A DNA stretch of 64,000 nucleotides from Allobosea caraganae. GTDB taxonomy: Bacteria; Pseudomonadota; Alphaproteobacteria; Rhizobiales; Beijerinckiaceae. The notes beneath the pieces are model-generated. The model was not told the DNA's origin. It saw only the letters and a program-made list of their open reading frames with translations, and searched no databases. The position numbers and the translations under genes are program-made. Of this stretch, positions 1 through 8,493 are shown one piece after another; positions within the stretch are counted from its first letter, which is position 1, and every line of letters starts with the position of its first letter. The stretch is from NCBI RefSeq assembly GCF_003351345.1, contig NZ_QQTO01000037.1:247501-311500 (forward strand), read 5' to 3'.

Positions 1-167
1 GCGGCGGCTGCCTCGGCTGCGCCGCCTGCCGCTCGGGGATCTGCCAGAACAGGTTGAACAGGCTGCGGTTCGGCGGCGGCGCGTTCTGGGCGAGCGAGAC
101 CGGCCCGCCCGTCGCCAGCAGGAGCAGGGCGGCTGCCAGAACCATGAAGAGCGAACGCAGTCGCATC
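1..167 (-). CDS. Secreted protein, N-terminal fragment (possibly SGNH/DUF459 family)
   Basis: Only the first 55 codons are in the window; the gene runs off the left edge. The start at 167 gives MRLRSLFMVLAAALLLLATG followed by a signal-peptidase site near SLAQ, so a Sec signal peptide is clear. The following residues are Pro/Asn rich and carry no diagnostic motif. It lies downstream of the lytic transglycosylase on the same strand with a 62-bp gap, so the two may be co-transcribed. In related Rhizobiales an SGNH-hydrolase-like DUF459 protein often sits beside this transglycosylase and galU. That identity is inferred from synteny alone. Confidence 0.6.
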
Positions 168-229
168 GGGCCAGATCCCACGCCGGTCAGCGGCGCCAGC
201 CAGCAATATAATGCAGAAACGGGCCGGCG

Positions 230-1474
230 TCAGCGGGAGGCGCGCAGCTTCGCCAGCAGCGCGGGGGTGGGGTAGCCGTCGGCGATCTCGCCGATCTTGA
301 GCTGGTATTGCCTGACCGCCTCGCGCGTGCCGGTGCCGATGCGCCCGTCGGCGTCGTGGTTGTAGATGCCGAGCGCCTTCAGCCGCCTTTGCAGGTCCTG
401 CGTGCCGGCCTTGTCGAGCCTGGGCGCCTGCACCGGCCAGTCGGCCTGGATCGCCGGGCGCCCCATGATCCGGTCGCCGAGATGGCCGACCGCGAGCGCA
501 TAGGCGTCGGAGGAATTGTACTTCTTGATGACGTCGAAATTCTCGGTCAGCAGCAGCACCGGGCCGCGATGCCCGGCCGGGAAGAACAGACGCCCCTCGC
601 CCGAGGAGGGCAACGAGCCGCCATCGGCCCGGCGCACCCCTGCGGAGCGGAACGACGAGAAGCTCGCCTTGTTGAGCTTGTAGTCGAAGCCCTCGGGCAA
701 GGTGATTTCGAGCGCCCAAGGCAGGCCCGAGACCCAGCCATAGCCCTTGAGGTAGTTCGCGGTGGACGCCAACGCGTCGCTGGTCGAGCTCCAGATGTCG
801 GCATGGCCGTCGCCGGTGAAGTCGACCGCGTATTTCATGTAGCTCGACGGCATGAACTGGGTATGGCCCATCGCGCCGGCCCAGGAGCCGCGCAGCTCGC
901 TGCGCTCGACATGGCCGTTCTCGATCAGCTCCAGCGCGGTCAGCAGCTCGTCGCGGAAGAAGTCGCCGCGATAGCGGATGCTGGCCAGGGTCGCGAGCGA
1001 GCGGATCGTGTCCTTGTCGCCCTTGAACGAGCCGTAATTGGTCTCCATGCCCCAGACGCCGAGCACGATCTCCTTGGGCACGCCATAGCGCGCCTCGACC
1101 TGCTGCAGCACGCCGGCATTGTCGGCAGCCGCATCGCGTCCGCGTGGGATGCGCGTGCCGCCGACGGCGTTGTTGAGATAGGCCCAGATCGGCGCGGAGA
1201 ACTCGGCCTGCTTCTTGGTCAGCCCGATGATCGAGCTATCCGGCGTCACGCCGCGAAAGGCGAGGTCGAACGTCTTGCGCGAGATGCCGCGCGCCTGCGC
1301 CTGCGGCCAGAGCTTCTCCAGGAAGGCGGCGAAGCCGGCATCGGGCTGCGCCACGCTGGCGGTCTTCACGCCCTGCGCCCGCGCCACATGACCGAGCGAA
1401 CCGGTCGTCGTCTGCGCCAATGCCGGGGCGAGGCTGATGGCGGCCACGGCAAGGACGAGGGGCAGGCGGCGCAT
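230..1474 (-). CDS. Lytic murein transglycosylase, MltB-like, with peptidoglycan-binding domain
   Basis: Predicted 414-aa exported enzyme that cleaves the MurNAc-GlcNAc bond of peptidoglycan to form 1,6-anhydro ends. A signal peptide covers about residues 1-20, ending PALAQ. The SLT_2-type catalytic domain spans about 45-340. Its catalytic Glu is E144 in WGMETNYGSF, and the supporting motif GSWAGAMGHTQFMPSSY lies at about 197-212. A C-terminal peptidoglycan-binding_1 domain at about 353-411 contains LQRRLKALGIYNHDADG. There is no lipobox, so it is probably soluble periplasmic rather than lipid-anchored like E. coli MltB. A perfect TTAA-N7-TTAA box lies about 65 bp upstream, suggesting CtrA control. 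Confidence 0.93.
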   Translation of the reverse strand: MRRLPLVLAVAAISLAPALAQTTTGSLGHVARAQGVKTASVAQPDAGFAAFLEKLWPQAQARGISRKTFDLAFRGVTPDSSIIGLTKKQAEFSAPIWAYLNNAVGGTRIPRGRDAAADNAGVLQQVEARYGVPKEIVLGVWGMETNYGSFKGDKDTIRSLATLASIRYRGDFFRDELLTALELIENGHVERSELRGSWAGAMGHTQFMPSSYMKYAVDFTGDGHADIWSSTSDALASTANYLKGYGWVSGLPWALEITLPEGFDYKLNKASFSSFRSAGVRRADGGSLPSSGEGRLFFPAGHRGPVLLLTENFDVIKKYNSSDAYALAVGHLGDRIMGRPAIQADWPVQAPRLDKAGTQDLQRRLKALGIYNHDADGRIGTGTREAVRQYQLKIGEIADGYPTPALLAKLRASR

Positions 1475-1538
1475 GGATGGACCTCGCTCGGGCGGGGTGA
1501 AGACAAAAGATTGCGTCGTCCACAGCGCCCGAACAAGA

Positions 1539-1553
1539 TTAATCGCGGGTTAA
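1539..1553 (-). promoter_or_regulatory. CtrA-type box TTAA-N7-TTAA upstream of the lytic transglycosylase
   Basis: The sequence reads TTAATCGCGGGTTAA on the plus strand, an exact match to the alphaproteobacterial CtrA consensus TTAA-N7-TTAA (established for Caulobacter). It lies in the 89-bp gap between galE and the transglycosylase gene, 65 bp before the latter's start. A cell-cycle-regulated peptidoglycan enzyme is a plausible target. Binding itself is inference. Confidence 0.45.
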
Positions 1554-1563
1554 AGCAACCGTA

Positions 1564-2553
1564 TCAGCGCGCATTCCGCGTCTTCAGCGCATCCTCCCAG
1601 GCCAGCGCCTGCTTCACGATCTCCTCCAGATCGTCATGCTCCGGCTGCCAGCCGAGCTCGGCCCGGATGCGGTCGGCCTTGGCGATGAGGGAGGCCGGGT
1701 CGCCCGCCCGGCGCGGCGAGAGCTTGACCGGGAAGTCGACGCCCGAGACCTGCTTGACGACCTCGACGACCTCCTTGACCGAATAGCCGCGGCCATAGCC
1801 GCAATTCAGCGTCAGGCTGCCACCGCCGGCGCGCAGATGGTCGAGCGCGGCGAGATGCGCCCGCGCCAGGTCGGTGACGTGGATGTAGTCGCGCACGCAG
1901 GTGCCGTCCGGCGTCGGGTAGTCGGTGCCGAAGACCTCCAGCCCGGCGCGCTGGCCGAGCGCGGCCTGGCTGGCGACCTTGATCAGATGCGTGGCGTTGG
2001 CCGAGGACTGGCCGGAACGCCCCTTCGGATCGGCGCCCGCCACGTTGAAATAGCGCAGCGCGACATAAGTCAGGCCATGGGCGCGGGCGACGTCGCCCAG
2101 CATCCACTCGCTCATCAGCTTGGAGCGGCCATAGGGATTGATCGGGGCAAGTCCGATCTCCTCCGGCACGGGCGAGACGGCAGGCTCGCCATAGACGGCA
2201 GCGGTCGAGGAGAAGATCACGTGCTTGACGCCGCCGCGCACGGCGCTCTCCAGCAACGCCCGCGTCTTCACCGTGTTGTTGAGGTAGTAGCCGAGCGGAT
2301 CGGTGACCGAATCCGGCACCACGATCTTGGCGGCGAAATGCGCGATCTCGGTGATGCCGTGCTCGGCGATGGTGCGCTCGACCAGGCCCTGGTCGCCCAT
2401 GTCGCCCTGGACGAAAATGGCCTCCTTCGGCACCGCCCACCAGAAGCCGGTCGAGAGATCGTCCAGCACCACGACCTGTTCGCCGCGGTCGACGAGCTCG
2501 AGGACCATATGGCTGCCGATATAGCCGGCTCCGCCCGAAACCAGAATCGCCAT
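1564..2553 (-). CDS. galE: UDP-glucose 4-epimerase
   Basis: 329-aa extended short-chain dehydrogenase that interconverts UDP-glucose and UDP-galactose using bound NAD, supplying sugars for polysaccharide and LPS. The Rossmann motif GGAGYIGSH is at residues 7-15. Catalytic S116/T117 (SSTAAVYG) and Y141-x3-K145 (NPYGRSK) are present. I chose the ATG at 2553, preceded by GGGAGA, over an upstream in-frame ATG at 2631 because the family begins right at the nucleotide-binding strand (MAILVSGGAGYIG). The gene is divergent from galU, which makes the UDP-glucose substrate, so the pair forms one nucleotide-sugar locus. Confidence 0.95.
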   Translation of the reverse strand: MAILVSGGAGYIGSHMVLELVDRGEQVVVLDDLSTGFWWAVPKEAIFVQGDMGDQGLVERTIAEHGITEIAHFAAKIVVPDSVTDPLGYYLNNTVKTRALLESAVRGGVKHVIFSSTAAVYGEPAVSPVPEEIGLAPINPYGRSKLMSEWMLGDVARAHGLTYVALRYFNVAGADPKGRSGQSSANATHLIKVASQAALGQRAGLEVFGTDYPTPDGTCVRDYIHVTDLARAHLAALDHLRAGGGSLTLNCGYGRGYSVKEVVEVVKQVSGVDFPVKLSPRRAGDPASLIAKADRIRAELGWQPEHDDLEEIVKQALAWEDALKTRNAR

Positions 2554-2900
2554 CGTCGTCTCCCTGTTGCCCTCTCCGCATAGAACGAGATCGCGACAGG
2601 TTGAACCAGCCCGCCTGACGCAGGCCTCCAATGGTTAAGAGCATCTGAGCGGGACGGCAGCGTAACGCCACGGCTTCGCTTCGATCTTCGCGAGAGTTTT
2701 TCGCAAAAGGCCGAGTTTGCTTAAAAGGCATTGACGATGCAGCAAGGCCCGGTTGGTATCAGGGCGCGGAGCTGGCCCGCCTTTTGCCAGAATCGCGCGA
2801 CAGCCTCCCTTGGCCGGCCTCGATCGGGGCGAAGCCGGCTCCGGAATCGCCATCCCCTTCCGTCGCAGGCGTGCCGGCCGGCGCGCGAAATGGATTTTTC
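2554..2900. other. Divergent galE-galU intergenic region
   Basis: 347 bp with no convincing gene. It must hold the promoters of both galE and galU. A TTAACCAT motif, read on the minus strand at 2631-2638, lies about 78 bp before galE and resembles a CtrA half-site. The stretch near 2695-2735 (ttttcgcaaaaggccgag) is relatively AT-rich and may carry the galU promoter, but no clear -35/-10 pair can be assigned. Confidence 0.5.
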
Positions 2901-3779
2901 ATGACGCAACGTATCCGCAAGGCCGTCTTTCCCGTCGCAGGCCTGGGCACCCGCTTCCTGCCCGCCACCAAGGCGATCCCGAAGGAGATGCTGACCATCG
3001 TCGACCGGCCGGTCGTCCAGCATGTCGTCGATGAGGCGCGCGCCGCCGGCATCGAGCATTTCGTCTTCGTCACCGGCCGCAACAAGGCCGTGATCGAGGA
3101 CCATTTCGACATGGCCTACGAGCTCGACGACACGCTCGCCAAGCGCAGCAAGACCCGGGAGCTGGAAGGGCTGCGGGCCGACCTGCCGGCGGCGGGCGCG
3201 ACCAGCTTCACCCGCCAGCAGGCGCCGCTCGGCCTCGGCCACGCCGTCTGGTGCGCCCGCGACATCATCGGCGACGAGCCCTTCGCGCTGCTGCTGCCGG
3301 ACATGCTGCACCACACCCATGGCAGGGGCTGCCTCGCCGAGATGATGGAGGCCTATGACAGGCATGGCGGCAACCATGTCGCGGTCGCGCCGGTGCCGGA
3401 GGACCAGACCCATCAATATGGCATCGTCGGCGTCGAGGACGTGAAGGCCAAGGTCTCGAAGATCACCCACATGATCGAGAAGCCGGCCAGGGGCACCGCG
3501 CCCTCCAACCTGCACATCACCGGCCGCTACATCCTGCAGCCGACCATCTTCAACCTGCTCGCCCATCAGGAGCGCGGCGCCGGCAACGAGATCCAGCTCA
3601 CCGATTCGATGATCGCGTTGTCGCACCAGGAGCCGTTCCACGCGGTGCGCTTCGACGGCGACATCTACGATACCGGCTCGAAGATCGGCTTCCTGACCGC
3701 CAACATCGCCTATGCGCTCGACCGCGCCGATCTGGGGCCGGACCTGCGCGCCGAGATCGAGCGGCTGATCGAGCGGTAA
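2901..3779 (+). CDS. galU: UTP--glucose-1-phosphate uridylyltransferase
   Basis: 292-aa nucleotidyltransferase that makes UDP-glucose from UTP and glucose-1-phosphate in the cytoplasm. The signature AGLGTRFLPATKAIPKEM at about residues 13-30 is intact. Further family motifs are the QAPLGLGHAVWCAR segment and the GTAPSNLHITGRYIL segment near the active site. The start was set at the ATG at 2901, giving MTQRIRKAVFPVAGLG. An in-frame ATG at 2784 would add 39 low-complexity residues not expected in the family. Its product feeds galE, which is divergent, and surface polysaccharide synthesis. Confidence 0.96.
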   Translation: MTQRIRKAVFPVAGLGTRFLPATKAIPKEMLTIVDRPVVQHVVDEARAAGIEHFVFVTGRNKAVIEDHFDMAYELDDTLAKRSKTRELEGLRADLPAAGATSFTRQQAPLGLGHAVWCARDIIGDEPFALLLPDMLHHTHGRGCLAEMMEAYDRHGGNHVAVAPVPEDQTHQYGIVGVEDVKAKVSKITHMIEKPARGTAPSNLHITGRYILQPTIFNLLAHQERGAGNEIQLTDSMIALSHQEPFHAVRFDGDIYDTGSKIGFLTANIAYALDRADLGPDLRAEIERLIER

Positions 3780-3787
3780 GTCCTGCT

Positions 3788-3899
3788 CGTCATTCTCGGG
3801 CGGAGCGCAGCGGAGACCCGAGAAGCTCGTGCCGGAAGAGGCTCCCTGGCACCGGAGCCCTCTCGTCCAGAGATGCTCGGGCCAAGCCCGAGCATAACG
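3788..3899. repeat. Palindromic repeat element, family F6 (copy a)
   Basis: A long imperfect palindrome between the convergent galU and beta-barrel genes. It opens cgtcattctcgggcggagcg and closes with agcccgagcataacgg. It resembles the elements at 8383 and 11483 but is the most diverged copy. A bidirectional terminator role is plausible from its position. Confidence 0.6.
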
Positions 3900-3906
3900 G
3901 CGCGCG

Positions 3907-5439
3907 CTAGAACTGCACCCGCAACCCCACCTGCGAGACATTCGCGGTGTAGTCGGACCCCGGCGCGGTCGAGTTCAGGCGCTCATGCGTGAAGCCGGCC
4001 CGGATCGCGAAGGTCCGGGTCAGCTTGTATTCGATCCTGACGCCGAGCGTGCTGAAATCCTCGCGCAGGCCCTGCCCGTCATATTCGGTGCGGCCGAAGC
4101 CGGCGACGCCGGTGACTGTCAGGTTGCGGCGCAGTGCATGCGCGATCTCGAGATTGACTCGCCGCGCCGTCGTGCCGCTGCTGCCGGCGATGGTGGTGTC
4201 GCCAAGCTCGGCCGTGCCGCGCAGGGTCACCGTGGTCAGTGGCGTCGGCGTCCACAGGATCGCGACGTCGCCGACCGGCCCGCGCAGGTTCTTCAGCCTG
4301 GCATCCTCGTACTTGCGGTCCTGGTAGCCGGCCGAGATCTCGCCGGTCAGTTGCCGGCTGATCTCGAAGGTCGAGCCGACGCTGGCGCCGATGCCGTTCG
4401 ACGAGCGCTCATAGCCGTTCGAATCGACCTTCTGGTCGAACTGGCGCGTGTCGACCTCGCCCTGCACGAAGGGTTTTATGCCGGGCGTGAGCTCGTAGGC
4501 GGCGCGCAGGCGCAGCTCGTATTGGGTCTGGTTGCGGTCGCGCTGGCTCAGCGTCGCGCCGCTGGTCAGCTTGGCGTCCTCGTAGTCGAAGCGGTCGACC
4601 GAGCCGCGCAGGTTGAACTGCAGCCGGTTGACGTCATGCGTGATGCCTGCCGAGCCGCCATAGGCATAGGTCAGCGGCCGGCCGGTGACGGAGGCGTTCA
4701 GGTCGGGCGAGCCCGGGCGCTGCGTGTCGAGCTTCAGCCGGCTCTCCAGCAGGATGCGGGTGTCCCTGCTGGCGTCGAGCCTGAGGTCGAGGCCCCCCTC
4801 GGCATCCGGCCGCGAGGCGTCGCGCTGCTTGAAATACTCGGTATAGCCGCCGCGCAGCTTGCCCTTCAGCTCGTGCACGTTCCAGTCCGACTGGACGCTG
4901 AGCTCGCCCTCGTAGCGGCCGAAATACGAGCCCTTGGTCGCGCCGGAGGAGCGCTGCGGATTGGTGTCGTAGCCGCCCGACGCCGTGAGCGCCGGCTTGA
5001 GCGTGACAGCGCCGAGCCGCAGGCCGAGCGGCGCGTAAGGATCCTCCTCGGCCACCGTCTTGCGACGCGGCACCGGGGCAGGCTCGGGCGCCGGCGGCAG
5101 TTTGGCGATGTCGGGCTGCGGCGGGCGGAACTGGCGCTGCGTGACGCCGCGCAGCGCTGGCGACTGCACCGGCCGGCTGGCGCGCGGCGGGGGACGGCGG
5201 GAAATCACCGAGCCCTGGTTCTGGATCAGCGCGGCGGGGTCGCGCGCCGCTTCCGGAATGGGCGATGTCGGCTCGGCCGGAACCGGGTCGGGCTGAGGCT
5301 GTGCGACATAGGCCGGCGTCGTGCCGCGCAGCGCGCCCCTCGCCTGCTGCGCGCGCGCCTCCGTCGCGACGACGAGCGCCGCCGCGAGCCCGGCCAGAGC
5401 GGTGCCGGACAACAGGAGGATCGTGGCGCGGCGGGACAC
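3907..5439 (-). CDS. Outer-membrane beta-barrel protein (BBP2-type putative porin)
   Basis: Predicted 510-aa outer-membrane protein. An N-terminal signal peptide ends near ATEARAQ. It is followed by a Pro-rich periplasmic linker (about residues 30-125) and then many alternating amphipathic strands to the C-terminus, which ends QVGLRVQF. A terminal Phe is the usual BAM-recognition residue. I place the start at GTG 5439 (MSRRATILLLSG); a TTG at 5460 would add seven residues before the basic n-region. The fold looks like the putative beta-barrel porin-2 family. The transported substrate is unknown. Neighbouring galE/galU and KdsD suggest an envelope or polysaccharide role, but that is only context. 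Confidence 0.75.
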   Translation of the reverse strand: MSRRATILLLSGTALAGLAAALVVATEARAQQARGALRGTTPAYVAQPQPDPVPAEPTSPIPEAARDPAALIQNQGSVISRRPPPRASRPVQSPALRGVTQRQFRPPQPDIAKLPPAPEPAPVPRRKTVAEEDPYAPLGLRLGAVTLKPALTASGGYDTNPQRSSGATKGSYFGRYEGELSVQSDWNVHELKGKLRGGYTEYFKQRDASRPDAEGGLDLRLDASRDTRILLESRLKLDTQRPGSPDLNASVTGRPLTYAYGGSAGITHDVNRLQFNLRGSVDRFDYEDAKLTSGATLSQRDRNQTQYELRLRAAYELTPGIKPFVQGEVDTRQFDQKVDSNGYERSSNGIGASVGSTFEISRQLTGEISAGYQDRKYEDARLKNLRGPVGDVAILWTPTPLTTVTLRGTAELGDTTIAGSSGTTARRVNLEIAHALRRNLTVTGVAGFGRTEYDGQGLREDFSTLGVRIEYKLTRTFAIRAGFTHERLNSTAPGSDYTANVSQVGLRVQF

Positions 5440-5830
5440 GGAGAGGCGCGCTCCAGGCAAACGGACGCGCAGCCGGGTGGGTGCGCATGGTTAACGGAGT
5501 TAGAACGAAGACGGTTAACGCACCGTCAATGTGCCGGCCGAGCGACGCTTTCCCCTTTTGCGAAAGCGGGCGCGGGAGCCCCTCTCCCTTGTGGGGAGGG
5601 GTGGGGGTGGGGGGCGAAAAGTCGGAGCGATCGCTTCTGCCTTCGCCCGCAGTGCCCATACAGCGGCCTTGTACCCAGTCGTCCGCCCCCCATCCCCATA
5701 CCCTTCCCCACAAGGGGGAAGGGAGGAGCTTGAGCCGGCCAGTCCATTGCCCCACCTTTTTGCAGGCGTATCCACCCTGAGAAGGGAAGGCGGTGGATAC
5801 CCTCCCTGCTCCCGTGCTAGAGCGCGGCGC
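5440..5830. other. Divergent intergenic region with two GGTTAACG boxes
   Basis: 391 bp between the divergent beta-barrel gene and the KdsD gene. Two identical GGTTAACG boxes occur at 5489-5496 and 5513-5520, 24 bp apart, upstream of the beta-barrel gene. Read on the minus strand the proximal one gives TTAACCAT, a CtrA-like half-site. The remainder holds a palindromic element (5570-5728). A short hairpin-prone stretch around 5780-5810 lies before the KdsD start. No additional gene is supported. Confidence 0.5.
5570..5728. repeat. Palindromic repeat element, family F1-like
   Basis: Its arms are gcgcgggagcccctctccct at the left and ttccccacaagggggaaggg at the right, separated by about 100 bp. 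This is the only element in the window lying between two divergent genes, so here it cannot act as a 3-prime terminator for either neighbour. Confidence 0.7.
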
Positions 5831-6805
5831 ATGACAGCCGATATCCGCGCTTCGGCGCTCCGCACCATCGCCACCGAGCGCGCCGGGCTCGACACGCTGC
5901 ACGAGGCCCTGGCCGATGGCCTCGGCGCGCCCTTCGCCGCCGCCGTCGAGATGATCCGCACCGCCAGCGGCCGCGTCGTCGTCACCGGCATGGGCAAGTC
6001 CGGCCTCGTCGCACGCAAGATCGCCGCGACACTCTCATCGACCGGCACGCCCGCGCTCTTCGTCCATCCGGCTGAGGCCAGCCATGGCGATCTCGGCATG
6101 GTCCAGCCCGAGGACGTCGTCGTGGCGCTGTCCTGGTCGGGCGAGGCCGTCGAGCTCTCCGCCATCGTCGGCTATACCCGCCGCTTCCGCGTCGGGCTGA
6201 TCGCGATCACCACCAATCCGGACAGCGCGCTCGGCCGCGAGGCCGATATCGCGCTGGTGGTCCCGAAGGCCGAGGAGGCCTGCCCGAACGGGCTCGCCCC
6301 CACCACCTCGACCACGATGCAGATGGCGCTGGGCGATGCGCTCGCCATCGCCCTGCTCGAGGCGCGCGGCTTCACCCGCCAGGATTTCTTCGTCTACCAC
6401 CCCGGCGGCAAGCTCGGCGCCCAGCTCAAGACGGTCGAGAGCATCATGCATCGCGGCGAGGCGCTGCCGCGCGTCGGCCTTGATGCGGCGCTACCCGACG
6501 TCGTCGCGATGATCTCGGCCAAGGGCTTTGGCTGCGCCATCGTCACCGACCCGGACGGCACTCTCGCCGGCGTCGTCACCGATGGCGATTTGCGCCGCAA
6601 GCTCGGCTCAGGCACGCCGGGCGCGCTGCGCGCCCGCGACGTCATGACGCCCGATCCGCGCCGCATCGCGCCGGACGCGCTGGCGGTCGAGGCGCTGGAA
6701 ATGGTCAACCGCCTGCGCATCACCGCACTGATCGTCGCCGATGCCGAGGAGCGCCCGGTCGGCCTCGTGCATGTGCACGACCTGCTGCAGCTGGGCGTGG
6801 CGTAA
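5831..6805 (+). CDS. kdsD: Arabinose-5-phosphate isomerase (KdsD/KpsF family)
   Basis: 324-aa isomerase converting ribulose-5-phosphate to arabinose-5-phosphate, the first step of Kdo synthesis for LPS. The SIS domain is at about residues 40-175, with the sugar-phosphate loop TGMGKSGLVARK (52-63) and the family motif HPAEASHGDLGM (79-90) with H85. Two CBS repeats follow from about 205 to the end. Length and domain order match KdsD/KpsF/GutQ. The start at ATG 5831 has only a weak Shine-Dalgarno, but the protein begins as expected for the family. It may equally be called kpsF, since family members cannot be separated from sequence alone. Confidence 0.9.
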   Translation: MTADIRASALRTIATERAGLDTLHEALADGLGAPFAAAVEMIRTASGRVVVTGMGKSGLVARKIAATLSSTGTPALFVHPAEASHGDLGMVQPEDVVVALSWSGEAVELSAIVGYTRRFRVGLIAITTNPDSALGREADIALVVPKAEEACPNGLAPTTSTTMQMALGDALAIALLEARGFTRQDFFVYHPGGKLGAQLKTVESIMHRGEALPRVGLDAALPDVVAMISAKGFGCAIVTDPDGTLAGVVTDGDLRRKLGSGTPGALRARDVMTPDPRRIAPDALAVEALEMVNRLRITALIVADAEERPVGLVHVHDLLQLGVA

Positions 6806-6815
6806 CCCGCATCAG

Positions 6816-6972
6816 GCGCGGGAGCCCATCTCCTGTAAGGAGAGGGGTAGGGGTGAGGTGTAGGGCGTTTGACGCTTCAGCCGTGAGCTAACCGCGGCTC
6901 TCATACCGCCTCACTGGTCCAGCGGCCTACACCTCACCCTGCCCTCTCCTTACAGGAGAGGGTTCCCCGCGC
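6816..6972. repeat. Palindromic repeat element, family F1 (uninterrupted reference copy)
   Basis: Located between the convergent kdsD and serA genes. The left arm opens gcgcgggagcccatctcctg. The right arm contains ctctccttacaggagagggt and closes with ccccgcgc. The interior contains gctaaccgcggctctc. This is the intact counterpart of the copy at 15889-16136, in which the same interior is split by a second element. Confidence 0.85.
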
Positions 6973-7000
6973 TCTATAAAGCGAACGGCAGTGCGAGGGA

Positions 7001-8257
7001 TCACATCCGTTCGTACAGCAGCCTCGCCCGGATCGTCCCATCCAGCGCGCGAATCTCGGCCAGGATGTCCTGCGCGTCCGCCCCCGAGCGATCCGCCTCC
7101 ATCACCACGTAGCCGATCTCGCCATCGGTCTGGTAGTTCTGGGCGGAGATGTTGACCTGGTGCCGGGCAAAAATCTCGTTCAGCCGCTGCAGCATGCCTG
7201 GCTGGTTGCGCTGCACCTGGATGAAGCGGGTGCCGGTCGGCCGCGGCGCCAGCTGCACCTGCGGGAAGTTGACCGCGCCGACGGTCGAGCCGACATCGGA
7301 ATAATCGACCAGCTTGCGCGCGACCTCGGCGCCGATGCGCTCCTGCGCCTCCTCGGTCGAACCGCCGACATGCGGGGTCAGGATCACGTTGGAGAGGCCC
7401 TGCAGCGGCGAGACGAAGCGCTCGCTGTTCGATGCCGGCTCCTTCGGGAAGACGTCGACGGCGGCGCCCGCAAGGTGGCCGCTGCGCAGGGCGTCGGCGA
7501 GCGCGTCGAGATCGACCACCGTGCCGCGCGAGTTGTTGATCAGGTAGCTCCCCTTGCGCATCGCGGCGATCTCGGCCTTGCCGATCATGCCATGCGTCGC
7601 CGCCGTCTCCGGCACGTGCAGCGAGACGATGTCGCAATTGCCGAGCAGGGTCTGCAGGCTGTCGACCGGCTCGGTATTGCCGTGGCGCAGCCGGTCGGTG
7701 TGATCGTAGTAGATCACGCGCATGCCCATCGCCTCGGCGATGGTCGAGAGCTGGCTGCCGATATTGCCGTAGCCGATGATGCCGAGCGTCTTGCCGCGCA
7801 CCTCGAAGCTGCCATTGGCGGATTTGTCCCAGCCGCCGTCATGGGCCGAGCGCGAGCGGTCGGGAATGCGCCTGAGCAGCATGACGATCTCGCCGATAGT
7901 GAGTTCCGCAACGCTGCGCGTGTTCGAGAACGGCGCGTTGAAGACCGGCACGCCGCGCGTGCGGGCAGCTTCCAGATCGACCTGGTTGGTGCCGACCGAG
8001 AAGCAGCCGACGGCGAAGAGCCGGCTCGCCCGGGCGAAGACCGCCTCGGTGAGCTGCGAGCGCGAGCGGATGCCGAGCACATGCACCTTCTCGACCGCCT
8101 TCAGCAGCTCCTCGTCACCGAGGGCCTTCGGCAGGCGGGTCATGTTGGTGTAGCCGGCCTGGACCAGCAGGTCGGCGGCGGAATCGTTGATGCCTTCGAG
8201 CAGCAGGACGCGGATGCGGTCCTTGGGCAGCGACAGGCGTTCGGTCAGGTTCGACAT
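7001..8257 (-). CDS. serA: D-3-phosphoglycerate dehydrogenase
   Basis: 418-aa NAD-dependent enzyme catalysing the first committed step of serine synthesis (3-phosphoglycerate to 3-phosphohydroxypyruvate). The NAD loop GYGNIG is at 162-167. The catalytic triad R244, E273 and H296 (TPHVGGS) is intact. A C-terminal ACT domain at about 345-418 suggests serine feedback, as in the E. coli-type short enzyme. The spacing of the triad matches E. coli SerA almost residue for residue. It has no close operon partner. A palindromic element lies just upstream and another lies just downstream. Confidence 0.95.
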   Translation of the reverse strand: MSNLTERLSLPKDRIRVLLLEGINDSAADLLVQAGYTNMTRLPKALGDEELLKAVEKVHVLGIRSRSQLTEAVFARASRLFAVGCFSVGTNQVDLEAARTRGVPVFNAPFSNTRSVAELTIGEIVMLLRRIPDRSRSAHDGGWDKSANGSFEVRGKTLGIIGYGNIGSQLSTIAEAMGMRVIYYDHTDRLRHGNTEPVDSLQTLLGNCDIVSLHVPETAATHGMIGKAEIAAMRKGSYLINNSRGTVVDLDALADALRSGHLAGAAVDVFPKEPASNSERFVSPLQGLSNVILTPHVGGSTEEAQERIGAEVARKLVDYSDVGSTVGAVNFPQVQLAPRPTGTRFIQVQRNQPGMLQRLNEIFARHQVNISAQNYQTDGEIGYVVMEADRSGADAQDILAEIRALDGTIRARLLYERM

Positions 8258-8382
8258 GGAGCAATTCGGACTTGCGGCGGGGGCTTCGCTATACGCCTCG
8301 CCGGCGGTTCTGGGCAGTCCTCTTTCGCATCAGCGAAATGACGTGGCGACGCAGGCCGCGTCATCCCGCACAAAGCTCTTCC

Positions 8383-8475
8383 CCGTCATGGTCGCCCTTG
8401 TGGCGACCATCCACGTCTTGCGACGCTCATCGCAGGCAAAGACGTGGGTGCTCGGGACAAGCCCGAGCATGACGG
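8383..8475. repeat. Palindromic repeat element, family F6 (copy b)
   Basis: Arms run from ccgtcatggtcgcccttgtg to gggacaagcccgagcatgac around a core containing the pair cacgtcttg and aagacgtgg. It lies between the serA start and the NfeD stop, both on the minus strand. It therefore interrupts a tandem gene pair and may separate their transcripts. Confidence 0.75.
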
Positions 8476-8493
8476 CGAGAGTGGGACTCCCGC

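Noticed and set aside
3985..5733. A 582-codon plus-strand frame across the beta-barrel gene
   Set aside because: Antisense of a gene with a signal peptide and beta-barrel pattern; Arg/Ala/Leu-rich and without motifs.
6806..7000. A dedicated rho-independent terminator between kdsD and serA
   Set aside because: The hairpin is the palindromic element of family F1 and lacks a following T-tract. It may terminate, but I list it as a repeat.
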